DNA from: Bryobacterales bacterium
Lineage (GTDB): Bacteria; Acidobacteriota; Terriglobia; Bryobacterales; Bryobacteraceae
Reading direction: 5' to 3'
DNA: 64,000 bases
NCBI GenBank assembly: GCA_016713735.1
Contig: JADJOP010000005.1
Span: 124,001-188,000, forward strand
Part shown: one piece after another, positions 1 to 12,114 of the stretch
Layout: each line of letters opens with the position of its first letter
Numbering within the stretch: the stretch's first letter is position 1
The notes under the pieces: generated by a model
Told to the model about the DNA's origin: nothing
Seen by the model: the letters and a program-made list of their open reading frames with translations, nothing else
The model's database searches: none
Program-made: the position numbers and the translations under genes

Positions 1-1784
1 ACCCGCATGCGTTCCGACAGCCGGCCGATCAGGTCCGGCCCGAACTGGCCCCTCACGAACACAACGTCGATGCGCAGGCTGGGATAGATCTTGTCGATCG
101 TCCGCAGGTGCTCAGCCAGCGCCGGCGGAATCTCCTCCTCGCTGCCATAGACGTGAACGACGATTAGCCTCTTGCTGTGCTCGTTTTCCATCACGTAGCG
201 CGCGGCGTTGTTCAACGTCTCGAGGTTATCGCCCTTGGAAAAGTAGATCACCCGGAAGCCGCGGACCAGCCGGATGGAGCGCACAAGCCGGATATTCACA
301 TACCGGCTCCAGCGCAGGAAACCCGTAACCGCCGCGCGGAGCATGGCCAGCAATACGGCGAGAATCTGCAAGCGCACCAACATCACGCCGATCGCCAGCA
401 CAGCGATGCCGAAGTAGACGCCGAACACTCGCACATACTCCGGATTCAACAACAGGTTGCCCACAATGCCCATGGCCACGGCGAGGCCTCCCAACACGAG
501 GGCCCCCCACGAGGCCTTCTCCTCGCGGGGCAGCTTCGCGCGCCGCATTTTCAACAGCATGTTTCCGGCGGCGAAGAGCAACATCACGCCCAGGAAGCTG
601 AGCGTGTAGACGCCGGCCAGCAGTTCCACCTGCCCGCCGCTCACCAGCAAAATCGAGCAGCACAAGGTGAAAAACAGCACGATGATCCAGTGGTTTGTGT
701 GGCGCCAGCCGTTCTCCTTGAGTAGAACCTGCGGCAGACAGCGGTCCAGCGTGAGCCGCCGCACCAGGCCGGTGACGCCAACATAACTGGTCAGCACCGC
801 GCCTGAAAGTACAAGCACGGCATCCACGCTCACCAGCGCGCTTAGCCATCCGCCGGCCGCGCGGTGTCCCATCTCGGCCAACAGTCCTTCCTTGTGCGCG
901 CCGAATTGAGCCAGCGGCACCATGCCGAGCGAGAGCAGACTGATGAGCGGATTGAACACCGCCACCGCCAGCCACATGTTGCGCAGCGTCAGCCGGAACA
1001 CGCCCTTCTGCTGCTCCTCGATGAAGTTGGCCGAGCTCTCAAAACCGCTGATGCCCAGCATGGCCGCGGCGAAGCCGAAGAACAGCGCCTTCACCGGATC
1101 ATACTGGCCGGCGAGCGACCAGTTGGCCCGCAGCACCTCGGGCGATTGCAGCACCACCGCGCCGCACACCAAGGCGAGGATCGTCAGCGTCGCCAGATGG
1201 AAGCCGAACAGGCCGACAGCCACCGCGCCCGATTCGCTGATGCCCCACACATTCAGCAGCGCGAACAAGCCGAGCAGCGCGATCGTGGCCGCGATGATGG
1301 GCAGCCCGTGCACCATGTGCGCGGCGTAATGCATCGCCTCATTGGCGCTGATCACGGCCGTGGCGATGTAGCTGAGCAGCGTCAGGCAGGCGGCCACGGC
1401 GGCTTTGCTCTTCGACGTCGTGTTCAGCAGCGCGTTGTAGGCTCCGCCGTTCAATGGCAGCGCCGAGCCCACTTCGCCGTAAATGCCGCGGAACAGGTAC
1501 AGCACGGCCGCCACCAGGGCCAGCGCCAGCGGCGCGTACGGCCCGGCCTGCAATGCACAGAGGGCTGACACGTACAGGCAACTCGACGTGATGTCGTTCC
1601 CGCAGATGGCAGTCGACTTCCAAGCGCCGAGCTTGTGCACGGCATGCGCGCCGGGTGCGGCCGGGGGCGCGCTGTCGGAAAGATCCGTCAGGCGTTCCGC
1701 CGTGCCCCACCCTGGAAACTCCCAACTCGCATCGGTGAATGAGTGACGATCACCCCTGCGAGGCTGCCCGGTACTTTCTCCCAT
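1..1784 (-). CDS. APC-family amino acid permease, C-terminus cut by window edge
   Basis: This is a partial gene read on the minus strand. About 594 residues are visible from ATG 1784, and the frame is still open at base 1. The reading frame gives a hydrophilic N-terminus of about 55 residues, then around twelve hydrophobic segments typical of amino acid/polyamine/organocation permeases, including the stretch PLNGGAYNALLNTTSK after the second helix. After the last helices comes a soluble tail (for example RLIVVHVYGSEEEIP) that resembles the cytoplasmic regulatory tails of some APC carriers. The expected role is proton- or sodium-coupled uptake of an amino acid across the inner membrane; the substrate cannot be read from sequence. 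The start is chosen because it is the first in-frame ATG before the hydrophobic core, although no strong ribosome site precedes it. It lies downstream of the TonB-dependent receptor on the same strand, but a terminator separates them. Confidence 0.82.
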   Translation of the reverse strand, partial: MGESTGQPRRGDRHSFTDASWEFPGWGTAERLTDLSDSAPPAAPGAHAVHKLGAWKSTAICGNDITSSCLYVSALCALQAGPYAPLALALVAAVLYLFRGIYGEVGSALPLNGGAYNALLNTTSKSKAAVAACLTLLSYIATAVISANEAMHYAAHMVHGLPIIAATIALLGLFALLNVWGISESGAVAVGLFGFHLATLTILALVCGAVVLQSPEVLRANWSLAGQYDPVKALFFGFAAAMLGISGFESSANFIEEQQKGVFRLTLRNMWLAVAVFNPLISLLSLGMVPLAQFGAHKEGLLAEMGHRAAGGWLSALVSVDAVLVLSGAVLTSYVGVTGLVRRLTLDRCLPQVLLKENGWRHTNHWIIVLFFTLCCSILLVSGGQVELLAGVYTLSFLGVMLLFAAGNMLLKMRRAKLPREEKASWGALVLGGLAVAMGIVGNLLLNPEYVRVFGVYFGIAVLAIGVMLVRLQILAVLLAMLRAAVTGFLRWSRYVNIRLVRSIRLVRGFRVIYFSKGDNLETLNNAARYVMENEHSKRLIVVHVYGSEEEIPPALAEHLRTIDKIYPSLRIDVVFVRGQFGPDLIGRLSERMR

Positions 1785-1832
1785 GATTCTCTGCCATGGT
1801 ACCGAACCCCCGCAGCCATGGCCCTGCGCCCC

Positions 1833-1870
1833 CAAAATAAAGGCCGCGCCCCCCGTGGCGAACGCGGCCT
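1833..1870 (-). terminator. Rho-independent terminator of the TonB-dependent receptor gene
   Basis: An 8-bp GC-only stem (AGGCCGCG, 1841-1848, pairing with CGCGGCCT, 1863-1870) is followed on the minus strand by TTATTTT. It sits about 20 bases after the receptor stop codon and should end that transcript before the permease gene. Confidence 0.75.
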
Positions 1871-1889
1871 CGTGTATTGCCGGCTTCTG

Positions 1890-4800
1890 TTAGAACCGCA
1901 AGCGCAGTTGGTAGCGCATCACGCGCCCGCCGCCGTCAGCGAACTGCGGTTGCAGGAAGCGCCCCGCGGGCGAGGTGGCCACGTTCGCCGAGATGCCCGA
2001 CTGCGCCGGCGAAAACGGGCTGATCGACGGGTTGCCGTATTGCGGCGTGTTGAACACGTTGAACGCATCAGCGCGCAGCTGCAGGTTGAACCGTTCGCTG
2101 AGGCGGATCGACTTGGACAGCGCCACGTTCCAGTTCTTCTGCCCCGGCACGAATTCGGTGTTCCGGCCCGCGTTGCCGCCCGGCAGAACAGTCGCACCCG
2201 TATTGGCCGCCACGCCGATATAGCGCGCATCGCTCGGGTTGATCGGCGTCCGGATGAAGCCCGTGCCGTTCGGATTGGGCACATCCGGGTTGACGTAGCC
2301 GGTGGGGCTGCTGGGGTCCACCAGCGCGCGCACGCCGGCGCGGCCGCTCGGATTGACCAGCGGACGGTCCACCCCGCCGCCTCCGAGTCCATCGGCATCG
2401 AGGCCGTTGGTCACGTTCAGCGGCACACCCGTTTCAAACGTCGTGATGCCGCTCAACTGCCAGCCGCCCAGCACCCGGCCCGCTACGCCCTTCTGCGCCT
2501 GGAACACGGGCACATCGTAGACGTAGCTGAACACCAGCCGGTGCGCGCGGTGGAAGAGGCTGAGGCCGCGTTCGCGCTGCAATCCGCCGAACGCGGGCGG
2601 CACTACCTGCGTGGCAATCAGATTGGCCCCGGCCTGCCCGAAGATCTCGCTGCCGTTGTCGATCGTCTTGCCCCAGGTGTAGGCCGCGCTCGCCTGGAAT
2701 CCGCGTGAGAAGCGGCGATTGGCCGACATCTGCATCGAATGGAAGCTCGACGAACCGCCGTTGGTGCGGATGTTGCGCGGACCCTGCAGGTTGTCCAGGC
2801 GCCCGGTCAGGCGGGCTGCCGCAATCGGCGTCGAGGTCGCCGGCGTGATGCGCAGCGAACTCGGCACCAGCGGATTCAGATCCTCGGTCAGGAACAGCTT
2901 CGTCCCCTTCGAACCAACATAGCTGATGTCGTAGATCACGTTGCCCGGCAACTCGCGCTGGATGCCGAACGACCAGCGCTGGATGTACGGGTTCACCAGG
3001 TCGCCGGCAATCAGCGTCTGGCTGTCGGTCGGGCTCGGGTTACGCGCCGTGCGCGGAATCGACTGCAGCGGATTGGCCAACCCGCGCGGCTCCGACGGCT
3101 GTGAGTTCAAATTCGTCGCGATCACGTTCGGCGTCGAGGCCTGCGCGTTCGAGGCGATGTTGTTGAAGAAGCTGTCGTAGCCGATCTGGTAGCCGGTGCG
3201 GATGACGCTCTTCTTGTTGCCGAACACCCGCCCCAACAGCCCGTCGTTGTAGCTGGGCGACCAGGCCAGGCCAACCGACGGCGAGAAGTTGTTGGTGTCC
3301 TTGGCCACCTTCGACGGCTGGCTGAACGGTCCCGTGAACGTCACCGGATCGACGTTAAACAACCCGCCCCAGGCCGCCTTGCTCACCGAGTTCATTGGCT
3401 GGCCGAAATACTCATACCGCCCGCCCAGCGTCAGCGTCAGGTTCGACGTCATGCGCCAGCGGTCGCTGAGGAACAGCGCCATGCGGTTCATGTTCGGATA
3501 GTAGGCCGCGCTGCCGAAGGTGCGCTGCACGCTGCCGGCCGAGCCGGCAAAGCCGTCCACCCAGTTGGCAAACGACGAGAAGCCCGTGCTGGCGCGGATG
3601 TCCAGCGCGCCGCGCGAGGCGATGGGGGCAAACTGTTTGGAGCGCTGGTGCAGGATGTCGCCGCCAAACCGGATGCTGTGCTTGCCTCGCACCAGTGTCG
3701 CGGTGTCCTGAATCTGGTAGTTGTTGCCGTAGCGTCCCTGCGGGAAGCGGTTGTCCAGGCCGACTTGCGTCAAGCCGGCGATGTTGATCTGCGGCGCCGT
3801 TTGCACCAGCGGGTTGTCGGGGTTCAACACGGGGAAGAGCGGGTTCAGCCGCATGTAGTTCAGTCGCAATTCGTTGGTGAACGTCGGCGAGAAGATGTGT
3901 GTTTCCGTAATGGAAGCGCTGACGTTCTTCGTGACCGCACTGGCTTCGAAGCCGGGGAACACGTTCAGCAGCGCCCCGCCCGGCGAGTCGATCTTCTGAT
4001 AGATGAAGCGGCCGGAGATTTGATCGGATTCGCGCAGGCGGTGATCCACGCGGCCCAGGTATTGGTGATCGAGCGTCGAGGTGGAGAGCCCCTGCACGGC
4101 CGTGCCGAACTCCAGCGCGGGCCGCCCATTGCCCAACTCCTGGTTGAAGAATTGCGAGGTGGCCTCCACGCCCGCCGTCAGGTCGTTGTAGAGATCGACG
4201 TTGGCGTTCGCGCCCTTGGGGTAGAGCGAGTTCAGCGTCGCCCGGCCGCGCGCCGACAGCGTGTTCAGCACACGCGTTGAGTTCGAACGCTGGCGGTCCT
4301 CCTGAAAGGCGCCGAAGAAGAAGGTGCGGTTCTTCACGATCGGCCCGCCGAAGGTGCCGCCCCAGAATTGCTGGATGCCGAAGGCCGGCCGCCCGCGCGC
4401 CTGCAGCGCGGTGGAAAGCGACTGCGTATTCGTCAGCGCGTCGTCGTAGGTGGAATCGAGCACGTAGTTCAGCGTGCCGCGATGTTCATTGTTGCCGCTC
4501 TTGGTGATCACGTTGACCACGGCGCCGGCCGAGCGCCCGAACTCGGCGTCGAAGTTCGTGGTCTGGATGCTCACCTCGGCGACTACATCGGGGTTGGAAA
4601 TGGTCAGGCCTTCGCCGGAGACGGAGATGTCGTTGTTCTCCGTGCCGTCGATCATGAAGTTGTTGGAGCGCTGGCGCGCGCCGTTCACCGAGAAACCGTT
4701 GAGCACGCTGTTGCTTGAGAAGCGGTTGCTCACCACGCCGGGGATGGTAAAGGCGAGGTTGGTCGGCCGCCGCGTCGGCAGCGGCAGATTGGTGATCTCG

Positions 4801-5243
4801 CGCGCGCCCATGTTGCCGCCGCGCACCGGAGCTTCATACTGCAAGGCGCTCTCGGTTTGCGCCACGACCTCCACGGTCTGCTGCGTTTCGCCGATCTCCA
4901 ACTGCACGTCGACCGAAACGGTCTGCGCCGCGCTGACGGGAATCTGGCGTTTGGAATAGGTGCGGAATCCGGGAGCCTGCACGGCCACCAGGTACGGTCC
5001 GGGATCTACGGCATCGAAGCGATACAACCCCGCTTCGTTGGCTGTCGTCGCGCGGCGCACATTGGTGCTCTCATTCGTGAGGGCAACCTGCGCGCCGGCC
5101 ATCGCCGCGCCCTGCGCGTCGGTGACGATTCCTGTGAGTGTGCCGCGGCTTGTTTGTGCGCCCAGGCTCGCGACCGTTACGACCACTGCGATGACCCATC
5201 TTGCGATGGATCGGATAGATGTTCCCTTTGTCGGGGTTTCCAT
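1890..5243 (-). CDS. TonB-dependent receptor with N-terminal carboxypeptidase-regulatory-like domain
   Basis: The product has 1117 residues and is an outer-membrane receptor of the large acidobacterial type. After a signal peptide (residues 1 to about 32, ending near LGAQ) comes a CarboxypepD_reg/Cna-B-like beta domain (about 33-120, with GTLTGIVTDAQGAAMAGA). Next is a TonB plug (about 130-260, with the NNFMIDGTENND and GAVVNVITKSGNNEHRG stretches), and then a beta-barrel ending in the aromatic motif LRLRF. The family takes up large substrates such as oligosaccharides or siderophores using TonB energy; the ligand is unknown. I start at ATG 5243 rather than ten codons upstream because GGGAGGT lies just before it and the signal peptide then begins at METP. 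The gene is followed by a clear terminator. No frameshift was seen. Confidence 0.93.
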   Translation of the reverse strand: METPTKGTSIRSIARWVIAVVVTVASLGAQTSRGTLTGIVTDAQGAAMAGAQVALTNESTNVRRATTANEAGLYRFDAVDPGPYLVAVQAPGFRTYSKRQIPVSAAQTVSVDVQLEIGETQQTVEVVAQTESALQYEAPVRGGNMGAREITNLPLPTRRPTNLAFTIPGVVSNRFSSNSVLNGFSVNGARQRSNNFMIDGTENNDISVSGEGLTISNPDVVAEVSIQTTNFDAEFGRSAGAVVNVITKSGNNEHRGTLNYVLDSTYDDALTNTQSLSTALQARGRPAFGIQQFWGGTFGGPIVKNRTFFFGAFQEDRQRSNSTRVLNTLSARGRATLNSLYPKGANANVDLYNDLTAGVEATSQFFNQELGNGRPALEFGTAVQGLSTSTLDHQYLGRVDHRLRESDQISGRFIYQKIDSPGGALLNVFPGFEASAVTKNVSASITETHIFSPTFTNELRLNYMRLNPLFPVLNPDNPLVQTAPQINIAGLTQVGLDNRFPQGRYGNNYQIQDTATLVRGKHSIRFGGDILHQRSKQFAPIASRGALDIRASTGFSSFANWVDGFAGSAGSVQRTFGSAAYYPNMNRMALFLSDRWRMTSNLTLTLGGRYEYFGQPMNSVSKAAWGGLFNVDPVTFTGPFSQPSKVAKDTNNFSPSVGLAWSPSYNDGLLGRVFGNKKSVIRTGYQIGYDSFFNNIASNAQASTPNVIATNLNSQPSEPRGLANPLQSIPRTARNPSPTDSQTLIAGDLVNPYIQRWSFGIQRELPGNVIYDISYVGSKGTKLFLTEDLNPLVPSSLRITPATSTPIAAARLTGRLDNLQGPRNIRTNGGSSSFHSMQMSANRRFSRGFQASAAYTWGKTIDNGSEIFGQAGANLIATQVVPPAFGGLQRERGLSLFHRAHRLVFSYVYDVPVFQAQKGVAGRVLGGWQLSGITTFETGVPLNVTNGLDADGLGGGGVDRPLVNPSGRAGVRALVDPSSPTGYVNPDVPNPNGTGFIRTPINPSDARYIGVAANTGATVLPGGNAGRNTEFVPGQKNWNVALSKSIRLSERFNLQLRADAFNVFNTPQYGNPSISPFSPAQSGISANVATSPAGRFLQPQFADGGGRVMRYQLRLRF

Positions 5244-5369
5244 CTGTGACCTCCCACCATGGAGAAACCCCAACCATCCAATGCTGCTATTTCAATCTAA
5301 CAGTAACCAAACGGTCTTGAATTTGCAAACCCACCCACTGGTGGATGCGCCGGGCGAAGCCGGTCCGGC

Positions 5370-6907
5370 TCAGGTGACCGGGCCCGGGTTGAACGGCGCC
5401 AGGGCGTTGTGCAAACCCCAGTGGTCGGCCCATGTCTGTTTGCGGCAGCTGGCGACGTCGAGCATGAGATGGAACAGTTCCCAGCCGACGTCCTCAATCG
5501 TTGCTTCGCCGGTGGCGATGCGGCCGGCGTCGACGTCAATAAGGTCGTGCCAGCGTTCGGCCAGGGCGGTGCGCGAGCTCACCTTGATCACCGGCGCCAG
5601 CGCCAGCCCATAGGGCGAACCCTCGCCCGTGGTGAAGATGTGCAGGTTCATGCCGGCCGCCAGTTGCTCGGTGCCGCAGATGAAATCGCTGGCCGGCGTG
5701 GCGGCGAAAATGAGGCCGCGCGAGGTGACGCGTTCGCCGGGCGAGGTGACCGCGGCCAGCGCCGAAGTGCCCGCCTTGGCTACGCTGCCGAGCGCTTTTT
5801 CGACAACGTTCGACAGCCCGCCGCGTTTGTTGCCAGGCGTGGGGTTGGCGCTGCGGTCGGCGGAGCCGCGCGCCAGGTAGTCGTCATACCAGCGCATCTC
5901 GCGGATCAACGCCCGCGCCACGTGGCGGCGCGCGGCGTGAGCAGGTGGACGGCGTCGCGCACCTCGGTCACTTCGCTGAACATCACGGTGGCCCCTGCGC
6001 GCACGAGCAGATCGGCCGCGTAGCCCACGGCGGGGTTACAGGTGACTCCGGAGAACGCATCGCTGCCGCCGCATTGCAGGCCCACCACCAGATCGCTGGC
6101 CGGGCATTCCGTGCGCTGCCGCCGGTTCAGCTCCTCCAACCGCTGCTCGGCGTAGCGCATGATGGAGCCGACGATGCTGCCGAAGCCCTTCAAGTCGGCA
6201 TCCTGCATGCGCACCACATGCGGCTCGCCCTCGAGCACCGGCAGCGACGCGCCCGACGGGGCAGGGAAGAGCCGCTGCGGTTGCATCTTTTCACAACCCA
6301 GGCTCACCACCAGCGGCCAGCCGCCGAGGTTGGCGTGCGTGCTGATGTTGCGGATGGTGCGGATGGGCATGGCCGCGCCCGGCGCGTCGATGGCCACGCC
6401 GCAACCATAGGTGTGCGTGATGGCCACCACGTCGTCGACGTTGGGGTAGCGCGGCAGCAGCTCGGCCTTGATGCGGCGCACGGCGAACTCAACCGTCGGG
6501 GCGACGCACTGCACCGTGGTCGTGATGCCAAGGATGTTCTTCGTGCCCACGCTGCCATCGGCATTGCGGTATCCGGCGAAGGTGTGGCCTTCGAGCGGAG
6601 GCAGCGGCGGAGGCGTAGCCGTGGCCAGCGGCAGTTCGTCGAGCGGCGGCGGTTGGGGCAGCGCGAGCATCTCCTCACGCACCCAGTCACCGGCCTCGAT
6701 AGGGCGCGTGGCCAGCCCGATCACCTCGCCGTAGCGCACGATGGGCGCACCCTCCGCGATGCCGGTGAGGGCCACTTTGTGCGACTGTGGAATCGCCTCG
6801 CGCAACCGCAGGCCGCTGTCGAACACGGTCCCCGCCGCAAGCCCTTCGGCGTTCACAATAATGGCGACGTTGTCGCGTGGATGCACGCGCACATACAGCG
6901 GTTTCAT
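5370..6907 (-). pseudogene. garD: Galactarate dehydratase, frameshifted near the last third
   Basis: Two minus-strand frames together give a nearly full-length galactarate dehydratase (GarD/UxaA family, about 520 residues), which converts galactarate to 5-keto-4-deoxyglucarate. The first frame (6907 to about 5906) covers the SAF domain and the catalytic half, with DNVAIIVN, YRNADGSVGTKN, YGCGVAI, LGCEKMQP and LQCGGSDAFSG. It stops soon after VHLLTPRAA. The second frame (about 5921 to 5370) continues exactly with WYDDYLARG, DRSANPTPGNKRGGL, TGEATIEDVGWELFH and FNPGPVT. Compared from memory with E. coli GarD, about two residues are missing at the join, consistent with a loss of about 7 bases. 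The join lies in a 12-bp perfect palindrome (CGCCACGTGGCG, 5916-5927). The start is 7 bases after the stop of the DUF1080 gene, so the two share a transcript. It may be a real mutation or a sequencing error. Confidence 0.85.
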
Positions 6908-6914
6908 GCGCGCC

Positions 6915-7790
6915 TTACGGCTGGTCGTAGCCCTTCAACCGCCGCACCCAGACGTTGCGGTAGCGCACCGGCACGTCGTGATCCTGCAGCGCCAGCGGCT
7001 CTTCCGGCCCATGGCCCTTGTAGACGCCCACCACCTTGTGCGCCATCTCGCCGATCACCTCTTTGCGGTTGTGCAGCAGCACGCCGTTCAGGAACACCGT
7101 CACATAGGCGGGCCGGGTGAGCTTGCCGTTCTCAAACGCCGGCGCCTCCCACACGATGTCGTAGGCGTTCCACTGGCCGCGTTTGCGGACCGGGTTGACC
7201 ATCGGCGGCCACTGGCCGTAGATGGCGCCCGCCTGGCCGTCGGCATAGGTCGGATTGTTGTCGCTGTCGAGCACCTGAATCTCATAGCGGCCCATGATCA
7301 GTACGCCGCTGTTGCCGCGCCACTGGCTGTCACCATACAGGACCTCGGTCGAGGCCCATTCCAGGTGCAGTTGCATGTCGCCGAACTTCTCTTTCGTCTG
7401 CAGGGTTCCGGCGCCGGGGGCGATTTCAAAATAGCCGTTCTCCACTTTCCACGAGGTGGGCCGCGGACGCTCCACACCCTTTTTCTTGCGGCCCGGCGGA
7501 CGCGGCGGAATCTCCCACTTCGACAGATCCTTGCCGTCAAAGAGCACGATGGCATCCGACGGCGCATCGCCCAGCCTGGCTCCCGGCGTCACCACGACCG
7601 GGCGAGGACGGTCAATGTCATGCACCTTCCACTTCTGGCCGGGCAGCACGGGCGTGTCGTTGTAGCCCGTGGCCGAGGTGCGGTAGTTCGGCGCTTTCTT
7701 CGGTTCGGGGTCGGCCGCGCCGGCCGTCCAGAGCAGCGCAACGGCGCTCAGCGCGCCGGCGGCCATGAGCATTCGCAAGTGTTGGTTCAT
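6915..7790 (-). CDS. Secreted DUF1080 (3-keto-disaccharide hydrolase-like) protein
   Basis: The product has 291 residues. A signal peptide (MNQHLRMLMAAGALSAVALL, cleaved near residue 25) is followed by one DUF1080/PF06439 concanavalin-like beta-sandwich from about residue 75 to the end. It shows the typical LFDGKDLSKWE opening, NSGVLIMGRYEIQVLDS centre and VPVRYRNVWVRRL ending. Members of this family are predicted or shown to act on 3-keto-glycosides; the substrate here is unknown. ATG 7790 is chosen because GAGGAGGTG lies just upstream and the signal peptide begins there; the open frame continues far upstream without coding character. The gene precedes garD with a 7-base gap, suggesting a small sugar or sugar-acid catabolic operon. 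Confidence 0.88.
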   Translation of the reverse strand: MNQHLRMLMAAGALSAVALLWTAGAADPEPKKAPNYRTSATGYNDTPVLPGQKWKVHDIDRPRPVVVTPGARLGDAPSDAIVLFDGKDLSKWEIPPRPPGRKKKGVERPRPTSWKVENGYFEIAPGAGTLQTKEKFGDMQLHLEWASTEVLYGDSQWRGNSGVLIMGRYEIQVLDSDNNPTYADGQAGAIYGQWPPMVNPVRKRGQWNAYDIVWEAPAFENGKLTRPAYVTVFLNGVLLHNRKEVIGEMAHKVVGVYKGHGPEEPLALQDHDVPVRYRNVWVRRLKGYDQP

Positions 7791-7872
7791 GAGAAGCACC
7801 TCCTCGATGGGAATCTGCCACTGTATCAAACGCGTCACGCCCTTGCCTTGCACTTCGCGCCGCGATTTGCGA

Positions 7873-7878
7873 TACACT
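7873..7878 (+). promoter_or_regulatory. -10-like hexamer of a probable leaderless promoter (ThuA-like gene)
   Basis: TACACT ends 8 bases before ATG 7887. There is no Shine-Dalgarno sequence in between (CCCCTCCC), so the transcript would begin at or just before the start codon. Confidence 0.45.
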
Positions 7879-7886
7879 CCCCTCCC

Positions 7887-8717
7887 ATGACCACACGCCG
7901 CAACGCCCTCGCCGCCCTTGCCGCCGCTTTTGCCTCCCGCGCCGCCGCGGCACAGAAGGCCACCGCCTACGCGCTCATCGGAGACCGCTATCACAACTCC
8001 GACTACATCCGCACCGGCCTCACGCGCACCATTCAGGACGGGCTCGGCGTGACCATCGATTTCAATGACAACTACAAGGCGCTCACCTCGGAAACCCTCG
8101 ACGGCTACAAGCTGCTCATCATCCTCCGCGACGGCATGATCTGGCCCGACGGCTACCCCGACGAAAACACCAACGCCGCCTGGGTGGCCACCGGCAAGCC
8201 GCCTCTGGTCTCCGAACCGCCCGTGCCCAAGACCGCCGCCAAGCCCGCGTTCTGGATCAAGCCTGATCAGGGCAAGGCCGTGCGCGCGTTTGTCGAAAAC
8301 GGCGGTTCGGCGCTGTTCCTCCACAACGTCACCCACGTCGGCCTCACCGACCCCGACTTCCGCCACACGCTGGGCGCCGCCTATGCCGGACACCCGCCCA
8401 TCCGCACCTTCAAAGTGAAGATCACCAATCCCAACCACCCCATCGCCAAGGGCGTCAACGACTTCATCGTCACCGATGAGCAGCACTACATGATCTATGA
8501 CAAGGACCGCAAGCACATCTTCGCCGAGAGCGTGAACGAGCAGGGCCTTGACTACAACAAGCAGGGCGCCACGGCTCCCGCCGGCTGGGCCTACGACCTC
8601 GGCAAGGGCCGCGTCTGCTACCTCTCGCCGGGCCACCTGCTGAACGTGATCTGGAATCCCGAATACGTCAAACTGCAGCAGAACGCCGTGCGCTGGTTGA
8701 TGCGCAAGGGCAGCTAG
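7887..8717 (+). CDS. ThuA-like domain protein with N-terminal RR signal
   Basis: The product has 276 residues. The N-terminus MTTRRNALAALAAAFASRAAAA looks like a Tat-type or Sec signal with a twin arginine. The rest is a ThuA-like glutamine-amidotransferase fold (about residues 25-275), with ALIGDRYHNSDYI, VRAFVENGGSALFLHN, VTDEQHYMIYD and GRVCYLSPGHLLNVIWN. ThuA-like proteins are linked to trehalose and 3-keto-sugar metabolism in Rhizobiales, but no reaction is assigned here. The start is the only ATG fitting the signal peptide. The stop codon overlaps the end of the convergent sigma-factor gene by 4 bases. Confidence 0.85.
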   Translation: MTTRRNALAALAAAFASRAAAAQKATAYALIGDRYHNSDYIRTGLTRTIQDGLGVTIDFNDNYKALTSETLDGYKLLIILRDGMIWPDGYPDENTNAAWVATGKPPLVSEPPVPKTAAKPAFWIKPDQGKAVRAFVENGGSALFLHNVTHVGLTDPDFRHTLGAAYAGHPPIRTFKVKITNPNHPIAKGVNDFIVTDEQHYMIYDKDRKHIFAESVNEQGLDYNKQGATAPAGWAYDLGKGRVCYLSPGHLLNVIWNPEYVKLQQNAVRWLMRKGS

Positions 8718-9277
8718 CCCGGTTCCTTGCTCCGCCCCAGCGCCGACTTGAGCCACGCCTTGGCCATGCGCAATTCGCGATCCACGGTGGCCTCGCTGAG
8801 CCCCATCTCCACGGCGATTTCGGCGTAGGAGAGCCCCCCGAAATAGTGCATCTCGACGATCCGCGCCTTGCGCTCGTCCTGCGCTTCGAGCCGCGAGAGC
8901 ACGTCATCGAGTTCCAACAGCGTCTCGCTGCGCTCTTGAATCGCCATGCCCTCGTCGAGCGTGGCTTGCTGCGCGCCGCCGCCGCGCTTGGCCCGCCCCG
9001 CCGCGCGCAAGGTGTCGACAACGACCATCCTCATAGCGCGCGAGGCGACCGCCAGGAAGTGGGTCCGGCCGCGGTAGCCGACCTCCGCGCCCGCCAGCTT
9101 CAGATAGGCTTCGTGCGCCAGCACGGTGGGTTGGATGGAGCCGGAACCGCCCGCCTGCTTGCGTGCCAGCCGGCGCAGTTCCTCATACAAGCGTGGCGAG
9201 ACCTCCAGGTGCGCGGGCTTGTCGTCCCGCGGCTCCCCGGCCTCGAATTCTCCGCTTGGCCGCTCCTTCGTTGACAC
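8714..9277 (-). CDS. ECF-type RNA polymerase sigma factor (TIGR02999-like)
   Basis: The product has 187 residues and belongs to the ECF sigma group common in Acidobacteriota and Planctomycetes. The sigma-2 region (about 25-100) shows LYEELRRLARKQ, IQPTVLAHEAYLKL and RTHFLAVASRAMRMVVVD. The sigma-4 helix-turn-helix (about 125-180) shows IVEMHYFGGLSYAEIAVEMG and VDRELRMAKAWLK. The start is GTG 9277. The gene is divergent from a Ser/Thr kinase with a 56-base gap, a pairing often seen in these phyla, where the kinase may control the sigma factor. No anti-sigma gene is adjacent. Target promoters are not known. Confidence 0.92.
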   Translation of the reverse strand: MSTKERPSGEFEAGEPRDDKPAHLEVSPRLYEELRRLARKQAGGSGSIQPTVLAHEAYLKLAGAEVGYRGRTHFLAVASRAMRMVVVDTLRAAGRAKRGGGAQQATLDEGMAIQERSETLLELDDVLSRLEAQDERKARIVEMHYFGGLSYAEIAVEMGLSEATVDRELRMAKAWLKSALGRSKEPG

Positions 9278-9333
9278 TTTATGGAAAAAACCTCATGATC
9301 GCTACATAAGCATACTGCGTGACGGAGGGAATC

Positions 9334-12114
<2,781 letters not shown>

